A stretch of DNA of 64,000 nucleotides from Flagellimonas profundi (GCF_017313275.1 NZ_JAFLNM010000001.1:310001-374000); one strand, 5' to 3'. Shown: positions 8,627 through 17,184, counted from the stretch's first letter. Notes: generated by a model from the letters alone, not told the origin. Program-made: numbers and translations.

Positions 8627-8639
8627 CCATGAATCATGG
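8627..8639. promoter_or_regulatory. 13-bp palindrome upstream of the first Usp gene
   Basis: CCATGAATCATGG is a perfect palindrome around a central base pair. It lies 54 bp upstream of the GTG start at 8693. It differs from the TGAY-N4-RTCA boxes and may be an operator for another regulator, or chance. Confidence 0.3.
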
Positions 8640-8692
8640 GCTTAAGAATTGAGATATGGCAGTGTTGAAAACGTATAAAAAACAATGACCTC

Positions 8693-9568
8693 GTGAAAAC
8701 CATAGTGTATGCCACAGACTATTCCTCTGCATCCATTGCAGCTCTTTTGTATGCTTCAGGAATTACAAAAGCATTGGGAGTTCGTATGGTTTTGACCCAT
8801 GTGTACCAGTTATCCGCTATTTTGGGGTCTACTGCGGAAAAGGCTTTTCCAGAACTTTCAACGGCATCCAAAAGCCAAGAACGTAAAAAGTTGAAAAACT
8901 TCTATGAAAAATATGTGGGCAAGGTCGAGGATGATTCAATGGTTCGGTTTGAGCCCGTTGAGCATACATCGGTCATCAAAGGAATTGTTTCCAAGGCAAT
9001 GGATTGGCAAGCTTTTGCCATTTTTATGGGAATGAAAATGGAAAATAAACTACGGGAAGTCATTGTGGGGAGCACGATTAGATCTCTTTTTGGAACGTCG
9101 CCCTGTCCTGTATGGGCCATTCCGAGCGATACGGTATATGCGCCATTGGACACCATTGTTTACGCTTCCGATTTTGAGGAAGAGGATATTTATGCCATCC
9201 GTAGCTTGGCAGAAATGGTCAGCCCTTTTAGGGCCGAGATACGGATAGTACATATTGCTACGGAACAAGAATTTACCGGGGCTGCCCAAATGGACTGGTT
9301 TAGGGAGTTTTTAGTAAAAGAGCTATCCTACAAGCATATTCGATTTGAACTACTTCTTTCCAACCATATTCAAAATCGTCTGGTGAGCTACCTCAAAGAG
9401 GAGGATGTAGACCTTTTGGTCATGCTGGAACGTGAGGATAAAAGTTTTCTGAAAAAATGGTTGCGAACCGATATGGTCAACAAAATGGAATCCTATGGGA
9501 AGATACCCTTATTGGTATTTCGAGAGCAGAATCATCAAATACTTTATTTTACGCCGTCGTATGAATAA
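8693..9568 (+). CDS. Universal stress protein, tandem Usp domains
   Basis: The 291-residue protein contains two Usp domains (about 1-140 and 150-280). The start codon is GTG at 8693. It is chosen because MKTIVYATDYSSAS then aligns with the N-terminus of the paralogue at 30274. The first domain ends in a degenerate ATP-binding loop (GMKMENKLREVIVGSTI), where the usual second Gly is replaced, so nucleotide binding may be altered. The second domain retains VYASDFEEED but a weak loop. The upstream 231 bp lack a matching FNR-type box. A 13-bp palindrome at 8627-8639 is the only obvious element there. Confidence 0.85.
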   Translation: MKTIVYATDYSSASIAALLYASGITKALGVRMVLTHVYQLSAILGSTAEKAFPELSTASKSQERKKLKNFYEKYVGKVEDDSMVRFEPVEHTSVIKGIVSKAMDWQAFAIFMGMKMENKLREVIVGSTIRSLFGTSPCPVWAIPSDTVYAPLDTIVYASDFEEEDIYAIRSLAEMVSPFRAEIRIVHIATEQEFTGAAQMDWFREFLVKELSYKHIRFELLLSNHIQNRLVSYLKEEDVDLLVMLEREDKSFLKKWLRTDMVNKMESYGKIPLLVFREQNHQILYFTPSYE

Positions 9569-9696
9569 CTGTCCGGTATAAATAGATACCTACCTTTCTT
9601 TCTCCAAAAAACTGGATGAAGGCGTACAGGGTTCATGTTGTTTTTGGGGGTGCTACCATTTTTCTTTACATGATTTATTTGGACCAAAGTCCATAC

Positions 9697-9739
9697 TGAC
9701 CTGGGTCATTGGATAGGGCTCGATGGTGACCTAACTTGC
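9697..9739 (+). promoter_or_regulatory. FNR-type box and -7 element for the WG-repeat/SDR operon
   Basis: TGACCTGGGTCA (9697-9708), followed by TT, stands 23 bp before TAACTTGC (9732-9739). The -7 octamer is identical to that of the 6551 promoter. Confidence 0.8.
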
Positions 9740-9765
9740 TTGATATCATCTAAAAGACATGAGCT

Positions 9766-10452
9766 ATGAAGCGAATATATCTACTACTGCTGTGTGGGAT
9801 TTTGTTTTCTTTTATGGGAACATCACAAACCATTGAAACCATCAATACCCCCATCATTAAAGGATTGGACGAAGTGGCCCCGTTCAGCGAAGGTTTGGCG
9901 GCTGTGCGGCAAGGAGAACTATGGGGCTTTATTGACAAAACCGGTGAATTGGTCATAGATTTTAGGGACGATGTGGTGTGGAACAAAAACCCGGATCCCG
10001 ACCGAACCGATATCAAAGGAATACGATATCCACGGTTCAAGGATGGGTTATGTCCCATCCAGCAAACCAAAGATGAAGGTATCATATATTATGGTTTTAT
10101 GGATTATCAAGGGCAGGTCGTGATAGAACCAGAATACTTGAATGTTACCGAGTTCAATGATAACAAGGCCGTGGGAATCTATTGTCGCAAAACCTTCAGG
10201 GGCAAAAACAGTTTTCAACTGAATATTTATGAGTACACCTTTACGGAGGCAATTTTGAATGCCGAAGGGGAAATTGTGTGGCCGATAAAAACGAGGGATG
10301 GCATTTCAATGATAAAGAAAAGGTATGAGATGCCCGAATTGACGGCCTCTTTGATTTCATCAGATCTTATCGCTATTAAAACTAAGGACAATGATTTTGA
10401 AATCAGCCTTATAAAAACCCTGGATAAAAATCATGAAAAGCTTGAGAGATAA
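9766..10452 (+). CDS. Secreted WG-repeat protein
   Basis: The 228-residue protein begins with a signal peptide (residues 1-20, ending near GTSQ). WG (KWG) beta repeats follow: FSEGLAAVRQGELWGFIDKTG is one unit, and FKDGLCPIQ to YYGFMDYQGQVVIEPEY is a second. Such repeats form extracytoplasmic beta structures of unknown role. The 3' end overlaps the short-chain dehydrogenase gene by 20 bp in another frame, so the two are probably translationally coupled. It is the first gene of a unit driven by an FNR-type promoter. Confidence 0.75.
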   Translation: MKRIYLLLLCGILFSFMGTSQTIETINTPIIKGLDEVAPFSEGLAAVRQGELWGFIDKTGELVIDFRDDVVWNKNPDPDRTDIKGIRYPRFKDGLCPIQQTKDEGIIYYGFMDYQGQVVIEPEYLNVTEFNDNKAVGIYCRKTFRGKNSFQLNIYEYTFTEAILNAEGEIVWPIKTRDGISMIKKRYEMPELTASLISSDLIAIKTKDNDFEISLIKTLDKNHEKLER

Positions 10453-11194
10453 AGTGGCCATAGTGACAGGAGGAGCTTCGGGAATAGGAAAAGAAGTGGC
10501 CCGAACACTCTTGAAGGAAGGGGCCAAGGTCCTTTTAGTGGATATTGATCAAAAGGCCTTGAAAATGGCCGAAAAGGAATTCAACAATCCGCGTTTGATG
10601 CATTGCAAGGCCGATGTATCGAAGCCCGAAGATGTCAAAAAATATGCAAAGCAAGCATTGGACGGTTTTGGTAGAATAGATATTTTTTTAAATAATGCAG
10701 GTATTGAGGGCGTTTCAAGACCTATTGTTGAATATCCCGATGAACTGTTCGACCAAGTTATTGATGTCAATTTAAAAGGGGTCTGGTACGGTTGTAAATA
10801 TGTGGTGCCGCATATGAATAATGGCGGAAGCGTCATCATTACCTCTTCTGTGGCAGGCCTCAAAGGTTTTGAAGGATTAGGGGCCTACGTAGCCAGCAAA
10901 CATGGAATCGTGGGAATCATGCGAACAGCGGCCTTGGAGTTTTCAGATAGAAATATTCGTGTCAATTCCATTCACCCTGGCCCTGTGGAAACCCAGATGA
11001 TGCGTAGGATAGAGACCGAGATCTCCCCAGAGGATAGCAGTAGCGTCAAGAAGGGGTTCGAAGCTGCTATTCCCTTTGGCCGGTATGCCAACGTTGGCGA
11101 AGTTGCCGACCTTATCTTATTTTTAGCTTCGGATCAAAGCAAATACATTACCGGTGGTACCTATGTGGTGGACGGTGGTATGCTCATCGCATGA
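10433..11194 (+). CDS. Short-chain dehydrogenase/reductase
   Basis: This is a classical SDR of 253 residues. It has the cofactor motif TGGASGIG near the N-terminus, the Asp in LLVDID that favours NAD(H), NNAG, the catalytic Ser in ITSSVAG and YVASK (Tyr-Lys). The C-terminal ITGGTYVVDGG is typical of 3-oxoacyl-ACP reductase/glucose dehydrogenase-like members. The substrate cannot be assigned. It overlaps the upstream WG-repeat gene by 20 bp and so shares its promoter. Confidence 0.88.
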   Translation: MKSLRDKVAIVTGGASGIGKEVARTLLKEGAKVLLVDIDQKALKMAEKEFNNPRLMHCKADVSKPEDVKKYAKQALDGFGRIDIFLNNAGIEGVSRPIVEYPDELFDQVIDVNLKGVWYGCKYVVPHMNNGGSVIITSSVAGLKGFEGLGAYVASKHGIVGIMRTAALEFSDRNIRVNSIHPGPVETQMMRRIETEISPEDSSSVKKGFEAAIPFGRYANVGEVADLILFLASDQSKYITGGTYVVDGGMLIA

Positions 11195-11255
11195 CCTAGC
11201 TCAATGGGAATTTGATAGTTACGGTTTTACTTTGGGCATATAAATTTGCCATGTC

Positions 11256-11739
11256 ATGGATACCGTACAACTCAACTTGGTGCTGGCAGAGTTTTCTTCC
11301 ACGATACGAAGCCTGACCCTTAAAAGACTGGATGAAGTGCCTAAAGGATTCTTCAATTGGCGCTTGAACAACACGGCCATGAGTTTTGCCGATATTACAG
11401 GTGGATAAGTTGTTTATCGAGCTTGTAAGTAGCAGTCATAAAAAGTTTCATTGGAAGTTTGGGTCAGAAGAACCACACATCGAGGTAGGTATTGGTATCT
11501 ATGTATTAATGCTTGAAAAGTTGCAGAAACTTCAAAATAAAAGTTGCCAAATCATTGAGAAACTGAATAAAAACCGACTCAATAGGCAATTGACAAACGA
11601 GAGTGGGGAAGATATGACCCTTTACTGGTTCTTACTTCGAAAAGTGCTTGAGCATGAAATTTATCACCGGGGACAGATAGCAGCTTACCTAAAGGTTTTA
11701 AAAGGAGAATCAGATCGCCACAGTTTACAAGTCAATTAA
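11256..11739 (+). pseudogene. DinB-family protein broken by a frameshift
   Basis: An ATG at 11256 opens a frame of 50 codons ending in TAA at 11406 that reads like a DinB N-terminus (MDTVQLNLVLAEF ... NWRLNNTAMSFADIT). Immediately afterwards the reading moves to another frame, in which VDKLFIEL ... LRKVLEHEIYHRGQIAAYL continues the typical DinB helices and metal-site motif (HEIYHRGQ) to the stop at 11739. Together the two parts give about 160 residues, the normal family length. A small deletion after the DIT codons would explain the break and the loss of the usual QHL segment with its first metal-binding His. A shorter protein from an ATG at 11386 is possible. The end overlaps the convergent gene by 8 bp. 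Confidence 0.7.
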
Positions 11740-12109
11740 AGTATTCGGTTGGAGGTTTCAGCCATCCCATTAAGACCATGACCACAATAATTCCTGTATA
11801 AAGAATTGAAATGGTAAGATCTTTTATCAATTCCTTTTTGGAGTACTTTCTTTGTTTTTTGGAAACAGCGTGTCCAACCCCATAATGAATCATGATGAAG
11901 CCAACAATATTGGTTATCCAATAGCCCAAAATCATTGCAGGTAGAAAGAGCTTTTCGGAAAGAAGTTTAAAGGGTAGGGCAATTACATAAGCTATGGGGA
12001 TGTTCAAAATTAAATCATTCCACCATGCCAACGGGGATAATAGATATCCTAAAAAAGCAATGATGCTCCCCTTAATTCGCCTTCTTCTTATGTTGGAATT
12101 ATTTTTCAT
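11732..12109 (-). CDS. Small integral membrane protein of unknown function
   Basis: The 125-residue protein has a basic N-terminus (NIRRRRIKG, inside-positive) and about three hydrophobic segments (roughly 13-30, 35-80 and 100-118), the last one TISILYTGIIVVMVLMGWL. No family is recognised. The gene has its own FNR-type promoter with a perfect TAACTTG -7 element, one of the best in the window. Its end overlaps the broken DinB gene by 8 bp in convergent orientation. Confidence 0.65.
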   Translation of the reverse strand: MKNNSNIRRRRIKGSIIAFLGYLLSPLAWWNDLILNIPIAYVIALPFKLLSEKLFLPAMILGYWITNIVGFIMIHYGVGHAVSKKQRKYSKKELIKDLTISILYTGIIVVMVLMGWLKPPTEYFN

Positions 12110-12173
12110 GGTACATCGTCATCGTGGTCGCATACAATTTGGTGGAGTCAGGAGATTCCATTGTAAGTACCGA

Positions 12174-12216
12174 ACAAGTTAGTTGACGGTCCAAACAGAG
12201 GAAATGATGTGCATCA
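12174..12216 (-). promoter_or_regulatory. FNR-type box and -7 element for the small membrane protein
   Basis: TGATGTGCATCA (12205-12216) reads in minus orientation as TGATGCACATCA followed by TT. After 23 bp comes TAACTTGT (12181 to 12174). The leader to the ATG at 12109 would be about 60 nt. Confidence 0.8.
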
Positions 12217-12367
12217 TTGGAAACGGGCCGGGACCATAGAAATTCATGCTTTAAAATCAAGGAATCATAACAATCTTGACCATAGGACTTGTAGTATGGC
12301 TCTCTATTAAAAAGCTATCAGAAAACCTCTTGGAATATCTGGGTCAGTGTTAAAATATGCTCCAGTT

Positions 12368-12410
12368 GACCGAGGTCATTTTGAAATTCCCTTAAAAGTA
12401 TCAACTTGAA
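12368..12410 (+). promoter_or_regulatory. FNR-type box and -7 element for the DUF2267 gene
   Basis: TGACCGAGGTCA (12368-12379), followed by TT, stands 23 bp before CAACTTGA (12403-12410). With the box at 12205 it forms a divergent pair within one 325-bp intergenic region. Confidence 0.78.
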
Positions 12411-12434
12411 GAGTGTATTAAAAAAACTGGAATT

Positions 12435-12887
12435 ATGGCACTGGACTTTAACAATTATGCAGCTGCTGGCAATGCTTTTCTGAAAGAATATGCCAGAAAC
12501 CTGGGCCTTGGAGATGATACTGATAAGGCAGGCAGGATTTTTGTTTCGATTATGCATGCCTTGCGCGAGATTATTTCCATGGAAGAATCTTTGGACCTTT
12601 TGGCCCAATTGCCCATGTTCTTGAAGGCCGCCTATGTCAATCAATGGAATCCCAAAAAAACGAGACCCGAAATCAAACATATGGACGAGTTCGTTGAATT
12701 GGTAAAAGAAATGGATGGTAAGACGGCAATCATTGATTATGGTGAGGAAAATGATCTTGCAGAGACCTATATCGATACCACATTTATCTATCTACGAAAA
12801 TATGTATCGCTGGGAGAAATGGAGGATATCCGTGATGGGCTTCCCAAAGACCTTAAAAACATGATCTATTCCAACTTGATGTTTTAG
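12435..12887 (+). CDS. DUF2267 family protein
   Basis: The 150-residue cytoplasmic helical protein shows the DUF2267 pattern: FVSIMHALREIISMEESLDLLAQLPMFLKAAYV followed by W-N-P, a second half with acidic helices, and the final LPKDLKNMI. Members often occur beside universal stress proteins and in stress regulons. The biochemical role is unknown. The gene stands right behind an FNR-type promoter and is followed, after 99 bp without an obvious terminator, by the helical protein at 12987. Confidence 0.7.
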   Translation: MALDFNNYAAAGNAFLKEYARNLGLGDDTDKAGRIFVSIMHALREIISMEESLDLLAQLPMFLKAAYVNQWNPKKTRPEIKHMDEFVELVKEMDGKTAIIDYGEENDLAETYIDTTFIYLRKYVSLGEMEDIRDGLPKDLKNMIYSNLMF

Positions 12888-12986
12888 GCGTAAATCAAAT
12901 TGGGTTGGTATGGTAAATGGATGTTTTTGGAGATAGGGATTACAGTATGGAAGCCATATGGAGCGTAAACCCTAAAAAACGGTATT

Positions 12987-13436
12987 ATGGACAACTATGG
13001 AATCAGACCCCTTGACAACTATATTTTCGAGGCCGATTGGCAGCAACTGTACACACTGACCGAACATTGGCTCTCAGATTTATATTTTTATAGGGACGAC
13101 CTCAGGTTTTTACATCATTTGATCGATAATTACTTCAAATGGCTCACCAAAGCTGAAAACATCAATAAAGTTGTGGCCTTGGAAACAAGCTTGCTTGTTT
13201 TGGATAAACAAGGGGTTGGACTGATCCAACAAGTAAAAAAGCACCTGGATCACCTGTCAGGATTGATCGATGACCCCTTTAAGTATGATTCACATACATT
13301 TAGACAGGAACACCAACAATTGGAAAATGATCTTTCAAGTTTTGTCAAGGATTTTAGGGTCCATCGAAAAAGTGTATTTGAGATAACGGAGTTCTTGATG
13401 GATGCCGATGAGGTGAAAAGCCATCTCTTGAAATAA
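12987..13436 (+). CDS. Small helical protein, paralogue of the 8063 gene product
   Basis: The 149-residue protein is cytoplasmic and highly helical. It shares the layout of the protein at 8063-8461: a Trp-rich first helix with DLYFYRDDLRFLHHLI, two long helices, and FRQEHQQLENDLSSFVKDF corresponding to YREKHQKLKSRMDVFERDF. It probably shares the transcript of the DUF2267 gene. The function is unknown. Two such paralogues in one island suggest a specific role in this stress response. Confidence 0.6.
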   Translation: MDNYGIRPLDNYIFEADWQQLYTLTEHWLSDLYFYRDDLRFLHHLIDNYFKWLTKAENINKVVALETSLLVLDKQGVGLIQQVKKHLDHLSGLIDDPFKYDSHTFRQEHQQLENDLSSFVKDFRVHRKSVFEITEFLMDADEVKSHLLK

Positions 13437-13457
13437 GTTCGGGAAAATGTCTTGACC

Positions 13458-13493
13458 AAAAAAAAGAAACCGGAACACCTAAATGTTCCGGTT
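13458..13493 (-). terminator. Intrinsic terminator of the minus-strand RNA
   Basis: On the minus strand a 10-bp perfect stem (AACCGGAACA with TGTTCCGGTT) closes a 6-nt loop and is followed by TTCTTTTTTTT. The T-run lies only on the minus side, so it terminates leftward transcription. Confidence 0.85.
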
Positions 13494-13667
13494 CCAAAGA
13501 AGAAATTACGCTATCCAATGACCGCTTACACTGGAAACTACTCAGATTTATCGCTAAACCTTTTCACAACTCAAAAAGTATAAAGGATATCTGTAGCTTC
13601 TCCTTTTATCTTAATTTCTTTATGCAATTGTCCTACCCATTAAAGTTTAATGTGCTTAACAATGATG
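13458..13667 (-). ncRNA. Candidate FNR-box-controlled small RNA (about 210 nt)
   Basis: A promoter of the island type (box 13702-13713, -7 element TAATTTAG at 13678 to 13671) points left into a gene-free stretch. Transcription would start near 13667 and end at an intrinsic terminator at 13493 to 13458. The only ATG-initiated frames inside are a few codons long. A 22-codon frame ending in GEATDILYTF lacks an ATG. This suggests a regulatory RNA, or less likely a leader with a tiny peptide. The strand is opposite to the gene at 12987, and the RNA ends just beyond that gene's stop. Confidence 0.6.
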
Positions 13668-13670
13668 GTT

Positions 13671-13713
13671 CTAAATTACAATATGGGGACAGGCTTTGAA
13701 ATGACCCAGATCA
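13671..13713 (-). promoter_or_regulatory. FNR-type box and -7 element with no protein gene downstream
   Basis: TGACCCAGATCA (13702-13713) reads TGATCTGGGTCATT in minus orientation. After 23 bp comes TAATTTAG (13678 to 13671), identical to the hsp20 -7 element. The only thing downstream is the candidate small RNA ending at 13458. Confidence 0.78.
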
Positions 13714-13768
13714 GTTCAAGTCATTATTTTAAAGTTTTAACATTTACTGAACATATCCTAAGGTAAAA

Positions 13769-16168
13769 TCAGTGGATTGCTCCTTCTGTCTTTTTGTGTT
13801 CGTTTAGTGCAGTTTCAGCCTTGTAAATATTGTCGATGCCCTGTAGCAGGGCATCTGGGTTAAAGGAAATGCTGTCTATGCCCTCTTTTACCAAGAATTC
13901 TGCAAATTCAGGGAAATCGCTGGGTGCCTGTCCGCAAAGACCTATTTTGGTCTTGGTCCGTTTTGCGGAGGCAATGGCCATGGAAACCATCTTTTTGGCC
14001 GCAGGATCGTTTTCATCAAAGAGGTGTCCCATGATTTCCGAGTCACGGTCAATGCCCAAGGTCAGTTGGGTAAGGTCGTTGGAACCGATGGAGAATCCGT
14101 CAAAGATTTTTGCAAATTCATCTGCCAAGATAACATTGCTGGGTATTTCTACCATGGTGTAGACCTCCAGTCCATTCTTACCTTTTTTTAATCCATATTC
14201 CTCCATGATCTGAAGCACTTTTTCACCTTCGGATACCGTGCGGCAGAAGGGAACCATAACCTTTAAATTGGTGAGACCCATAACATCCCTTACTCTTTTT
14301 ATGGCTGCACATTCCAAGGCAAACCCTTCTTTATACCATGTGCTGTAATAGCGGGAAGCTCCCCTGAAACCCAGCATGGGATTTTCTTCCTCGGGCTCAA
14401 AATCCTTTCCGCCGATGAGATTGGCATATTCATTGGTCTTAAAATCGCTTAACCTAACAATAACTTCCTTTGGATAAAATGCAGCTGCAATTGTGGCAAT
14501 GCCCTGGGAGAGTTGATGGATAAAATATGCCGTCTTTTTTTCATAACCTTTGGTCAGTTTTTCAATCTTGTTCGAGGTTCGCTGATTCTTGATGTCATTA
14601 AACCTTACCAAAGCCATTGGGTGGATTTTCACAAAATGGGTCACAATAAATTCCATGCGAAGAAGTCCTACGCCATTATTGGGATAGAACGAGAGTTGGA
14701 ATGCATTTTCGGGGTCGGCCAAAATCATCTTCACCTCAGTTTTGGGCATGTGAATATTTGAAAGATCAACTTTGGTTTCTTCAAATTTCAATGTCCCACT
14801 ATATACATATCCAGTTTTTCCTTCCGCACAGGACAAGGTAATGTTTTGGCCATCCCGTAAAGTCGTGGTGGCATTGCCACAGCCAACAATGGCAGGCACT
14901 CCCAGTTCCCGGGCCACAATAGCGGCATGACTGGTTCTGCCTCCCTTGTTGGTGATGATACCGCCAACCTGCTTTAATAATGGGTCCCAATCAGGGGTAA
15001 TATTATCGGTAACGATAAAATGTTCGGTTGTCAAGTTTTTACTCTCCTTGGGCGATTGTAACCGAAGGGCCTTACCAATTTTTATTTTTGAGCCTACAGC
15101 ATTTCCTGAAACTAGGGCAGTACTTTTCTCAAGAAGTTTGTACTCGATGTAGACCTTCTTTTCCCTTCCCCTATGAACGGTTTCGGGTCTTGCCTGTATA
15201 ATGTACAGTTCATGGGTTGCCCCATCTTTCGCCCACTCAATGTCCATGGGTTTTTTATAATGTTTTTCTATGGTCAACGCCCATCGTGCCAATTGTATGA
15301 TTTCATTGTCCGAGAGTACAAATTGTTGCTGTTTTGATTTTGGAGTTTTGATATTTATGGTAGGACTACCCCTTTTTCCTGTATTGTAGACCATGGTCAA
15401 TTGCTTATCACCCCGTTTTTTTTGTAGAATTGGAAAATGTTTAGTTCCCAGTGTGGGCTTAAAAATGTAGAATTCATCGGGAGTTACATTACCCTGTACA
15501 ATGTTCTCGCCCAAACCCCAAACACCTGAAAGCAAAATTATATTCCCAAACCCGGATTCTGGTTCAATGGTGAATCCTACACCGGAACATCCTTGGTCGG
15601 CACGAACCATTTTTTGGATACCGACCGATAGGGCCACATTACTATGTGCAAAGCCTTTGTCATTCCGGTATTTAATGGCCCTATCCGTATAAAGGGATGC
15701 AAAACATTTTTTTACGGCCTCCAAAACATCTTTTTTGCCCTTTACGTTCAAAAAGGTATCGTGTTGTCCGGCAAAACTGGCATGGGGAAGATCTTCTGCC
15801 GTTGCACTGCTCCTTACGGCTACTGGGAGAGGGGCATTTTCACAAAGCTTGTCATAGGCTCTTATGATTTCATCGGATATGGGTTTGGATATGTGACCCG
15901 ATAGGATAAGCTCCCGGGCTTTTCTCCCTATTTCTTTTAAGTTGATATATGTATTCGTATCCAAACGGCTAAGGGTTTCCTTAAGAGAAATCTTTAGGCC
16001 ATTGTCATCCAGAAAATCCCAAAAAGCATTGGATGTTGTGGCAAAACCATTTGGAACACGAACACCTTCCCCTGACAATTGATTGTACATTTCACCTAAA
16101 GAGGCATTTTTTCCGCCTACTATCGGTACATCATCAATAGCTATGTCGTTGAAAAACTTGATATACAT
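13769..16168 (-). CDS. ppsA: Phosphoenolpyruvate synthase
   Basis: The 799-residue protein has the full domain order of pyruvate, water dikinase. The N-terminal ATP-grasp nucleotide domain shows VGGKNASLGEMY, AVRSSATAEDLPHASFAGQ and GCSGVGFTIEP. The swivelling phosphohistidine domain has GGRTSHAAIVARELGVPAIVG (His in TSHA). The C-terminal PEP/pyruvate barrel has the catalytic Cys in GLCGQAPSD. The length matches the family. It makes PEP from pyruvate and ATP, releasing AMP and phosphate, and so feeds gluconeogenesis. A minus-strand FNR-type promoter lies at 16191-16233. PEP synthases also occur in oxygen- or energy-limitation regulons elsewhere. Confidence 0.95.
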   Translation of the reverse strand: MYIKFFNDIAIDDVPIVGGKNASLGEMYNQLSGEGVRVPNGFATTSNAFWDFLDDNGLKISLKETLSRLDTNTYINLKEIGRKARELILSGHISKPISDEIIRAYDKLCENAPLPVAVRSSATAEDLPHASFAGQHDTFLNVKGKKDVLEAVKKCFASLYTDRAIKYRNDKGFAHSNVALSVGIQKMVRADQGCSGVGFTIEPESGFGNIILLSGVWGLGENIVQGNVTPDEFYIFKPTLGTKHFPILQKKRGDKQLTMVYNTGKRGSPTINIKTPKSKQQQFVLSDNEIIQLARWALTIEKHYKKPMDIEWAKDGATHELYIIQARPETVHRGREKKVYIEYKLLEKSTALVSGNAVGSKIKIGKALRLQSPKESKNLTTEHFIVTDNITPDWDPLLKQVGGIITNKGGRTSHAAIVARELGVPAIVGCGNATTTLRDGQNITLSCAEGKTGYVYSGTLKFEETKVDLSNIHMPKTEVKMILADPENAFQLSFYPNNGVGLLRMEFIVTHFVKIHPMALVRFNDIKNQRTSNKIEKLTKGYEKKTAYFIHQLSQGIATIAAAFYPKEVIVRLSDFKTNEYANLIGGKDFEPEEENPMLGFRGASRYYSTWYKEGFALECAAIKRVRDVMGLTNLKVMVPFCRTVSEGEKVLQIMEEYGLKKGKNGLEVYTMVEIPSNVILADEFAKIFDGFSIGSNDLTQLTLGIDRDSEIMGHLFDENDPAAKKMVSMAIASAKRTKTKIGLCGQAPSDFPEFAEFLVKEGIDSISFNPDALLQGIDNIYKAETALNEHKKTEGAIH

Positions 16169-16190
16169 GATCGGGTATTGTTTTAGTATA

Positions 16191-16233
16191 CCAATTTCAC
16201 AATCAGCGAAGCTTTATACAATGATCTACGTCA
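16191..16233 (-). promoter_or_regulatory. FNR-type box and -7 element for ppsA
   Basis: TGATCTACGTCA (16222-16233) reads TGACGTAGATCATT in minus orientation. After 23 bp comes GAAATTGG (16198 to 16191), a weaker -7 element. The start codon is at 16168. Confidence 0.7.
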
Positions 16234-16310
16234 AGTCTTTTAGGTCCAATGATATCCATGGAATTTTATAAAAATATGTTTATCAGGCATTTGTATTGTT
16301 TTTTTACGGG

Positions 16311-16353
16311 TGATTGGAATCATTGTCAAATGGGTTGCAGTGGCATAAATTCA
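16311..16353 (+). promoter_or_regulatory. FNR-type box and -7 element for the PepSY-like/dodecin unit
   Basis: TGATTGGAATCA (16311-16322), followed by TT, stands 23 bp before TAAATTCA (16346-16353). With the ppsA box it makes a divergent regulatory region. The leader to 16422 is about 65 nt. Confidence 0.78.
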
Positions 16354-16421
16354 TATAATATCAAAAGGGGAATTATTGATTTTTCCCCAAAAAAAACAGT
16401 ATTAACGAAAACACTAAAATC

Positions 16422-16931
16422 ATGAGAAAAATTCTATTTGGTCTTTTGACCATTGGGCTTGTAATTCCGTTGCAGTCCCAAATCATTAAAACAGAGGAAT
16501 TATCCGAAGTGGTTGTCCATGCAACCAATTACAAGTACTTGAATAGCCTCGATACTGAAGAGGAAGCTTCCATCTCTGTTGAATTATTGCGACAAAAAGT
16601 AGCTGCTTTCGATGTGAAGGGATCGGACTTTTATCAAGATGATTATGAGGTGTACAACGTCGACTTCTTTATCCCAGAAGGTAAAATTTTGGCGGCCTAT
16701 GATAAGGATGGCAAAATTATACGCACTGTGGAAAAGTTTAAGAACATTAATCTGCCATTAGCAGTAAAAGAAGCCATATTGGACAGGTTCCCAGGATGGA
16801 CCATCACCAAAGATGTTTATCTCGTTAGATACCATGAGGGCAAAGATGTTAAAAAGAGGTACAAGTTGAAGTTGGAAAATGGAGATCAGGTACTTCGGGT
16901 TAAAGTAGATGAAATGGGAGAGTTCCTATAA
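16422..16931 (+). CDS. Secreted PepSY-like (BLIP-like) domain protein
   Basis: The 169-residue protein has a signal peptide (residues 1-19). The remainder holds a PepSY-like/DUF2874 type fold. The visible repeats of this fold are FKNINLPLAVKEAILDRFPGW and RYKLKLENGDQVLRVKVDEMGEF, in which Pro-Gly-Trp and the final beta hairpin are typical. Family members are periplasmic and are sometimes thought to modulate other proteins. No enzyme activity is known. It is followed after 46 bp by the dodecin gene and shares the upstream FNR-type promoter. Confidence 0.7.
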   Translation: MRKILFGLLTIGLVIPLQSQIIKTEELSEVVVHATNYKYLNSLDTEEEASISVELLRQKVAAFDVKGSDFYQDDYEVYNVDFFIPEGKILAAYDKDGKIIRTVEKFKNINLPLAVKEAILDRFPGWTITKDVYLVRYHEGKDVKKRYKLKLENGDQVLRVKVDEMGEFL

Positions 16932-16977
16932 ACTTCTCCTTTAAGCAAACAATAAATAATGCTAAAACACCAATATC

Positions 16978-17184
16978 ATGTCAGTATTAAAAGTAGTTGA
17001 GATTTTAGGAAACTCCACAGTAAGTTTTGAGGACGCCATAACAAACATTGTTACAGAGGCATCAAAAACAATCCGGAATATCAAATCTGTATATGTAAAG
17101 GATATGCAAGTATGTGTCAAGAATAATAGGATATCGGAATACCGGGTAAATGCCAAAGTGACTTTCGGAGTCGTGGAGGAATAA
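16978..17184 (+). CDS. Dodecin (flavin-binding storage protein)
   Basis: The 68-residue protein matches the dodecin family over its length: VVEILGNSTVSFEDAI, ASKTIRNIKSVYVKDM, and the closing strand pair ISEYRVNAKVTFGV. Dodecins form hollow dodecamers that bind and protect riboflavin, FMN or FAD. The usual flavin-sandwiching Trp (in RWFE) appears to be replaced by a SVYV segment, so binding may differ. It is likely co-transcribed with the PepSY-like gene. It fits a flavin theme in this island together with the FMN lipoprotein and the LOV-type kinase. Confidence 0.85.
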   Translation: MSVLKVVEILGNSTVSFEDAITNIVTEASKTIRNIKSVYVKDMQVCVKNNRISEYRVNAKVTFGVVEE

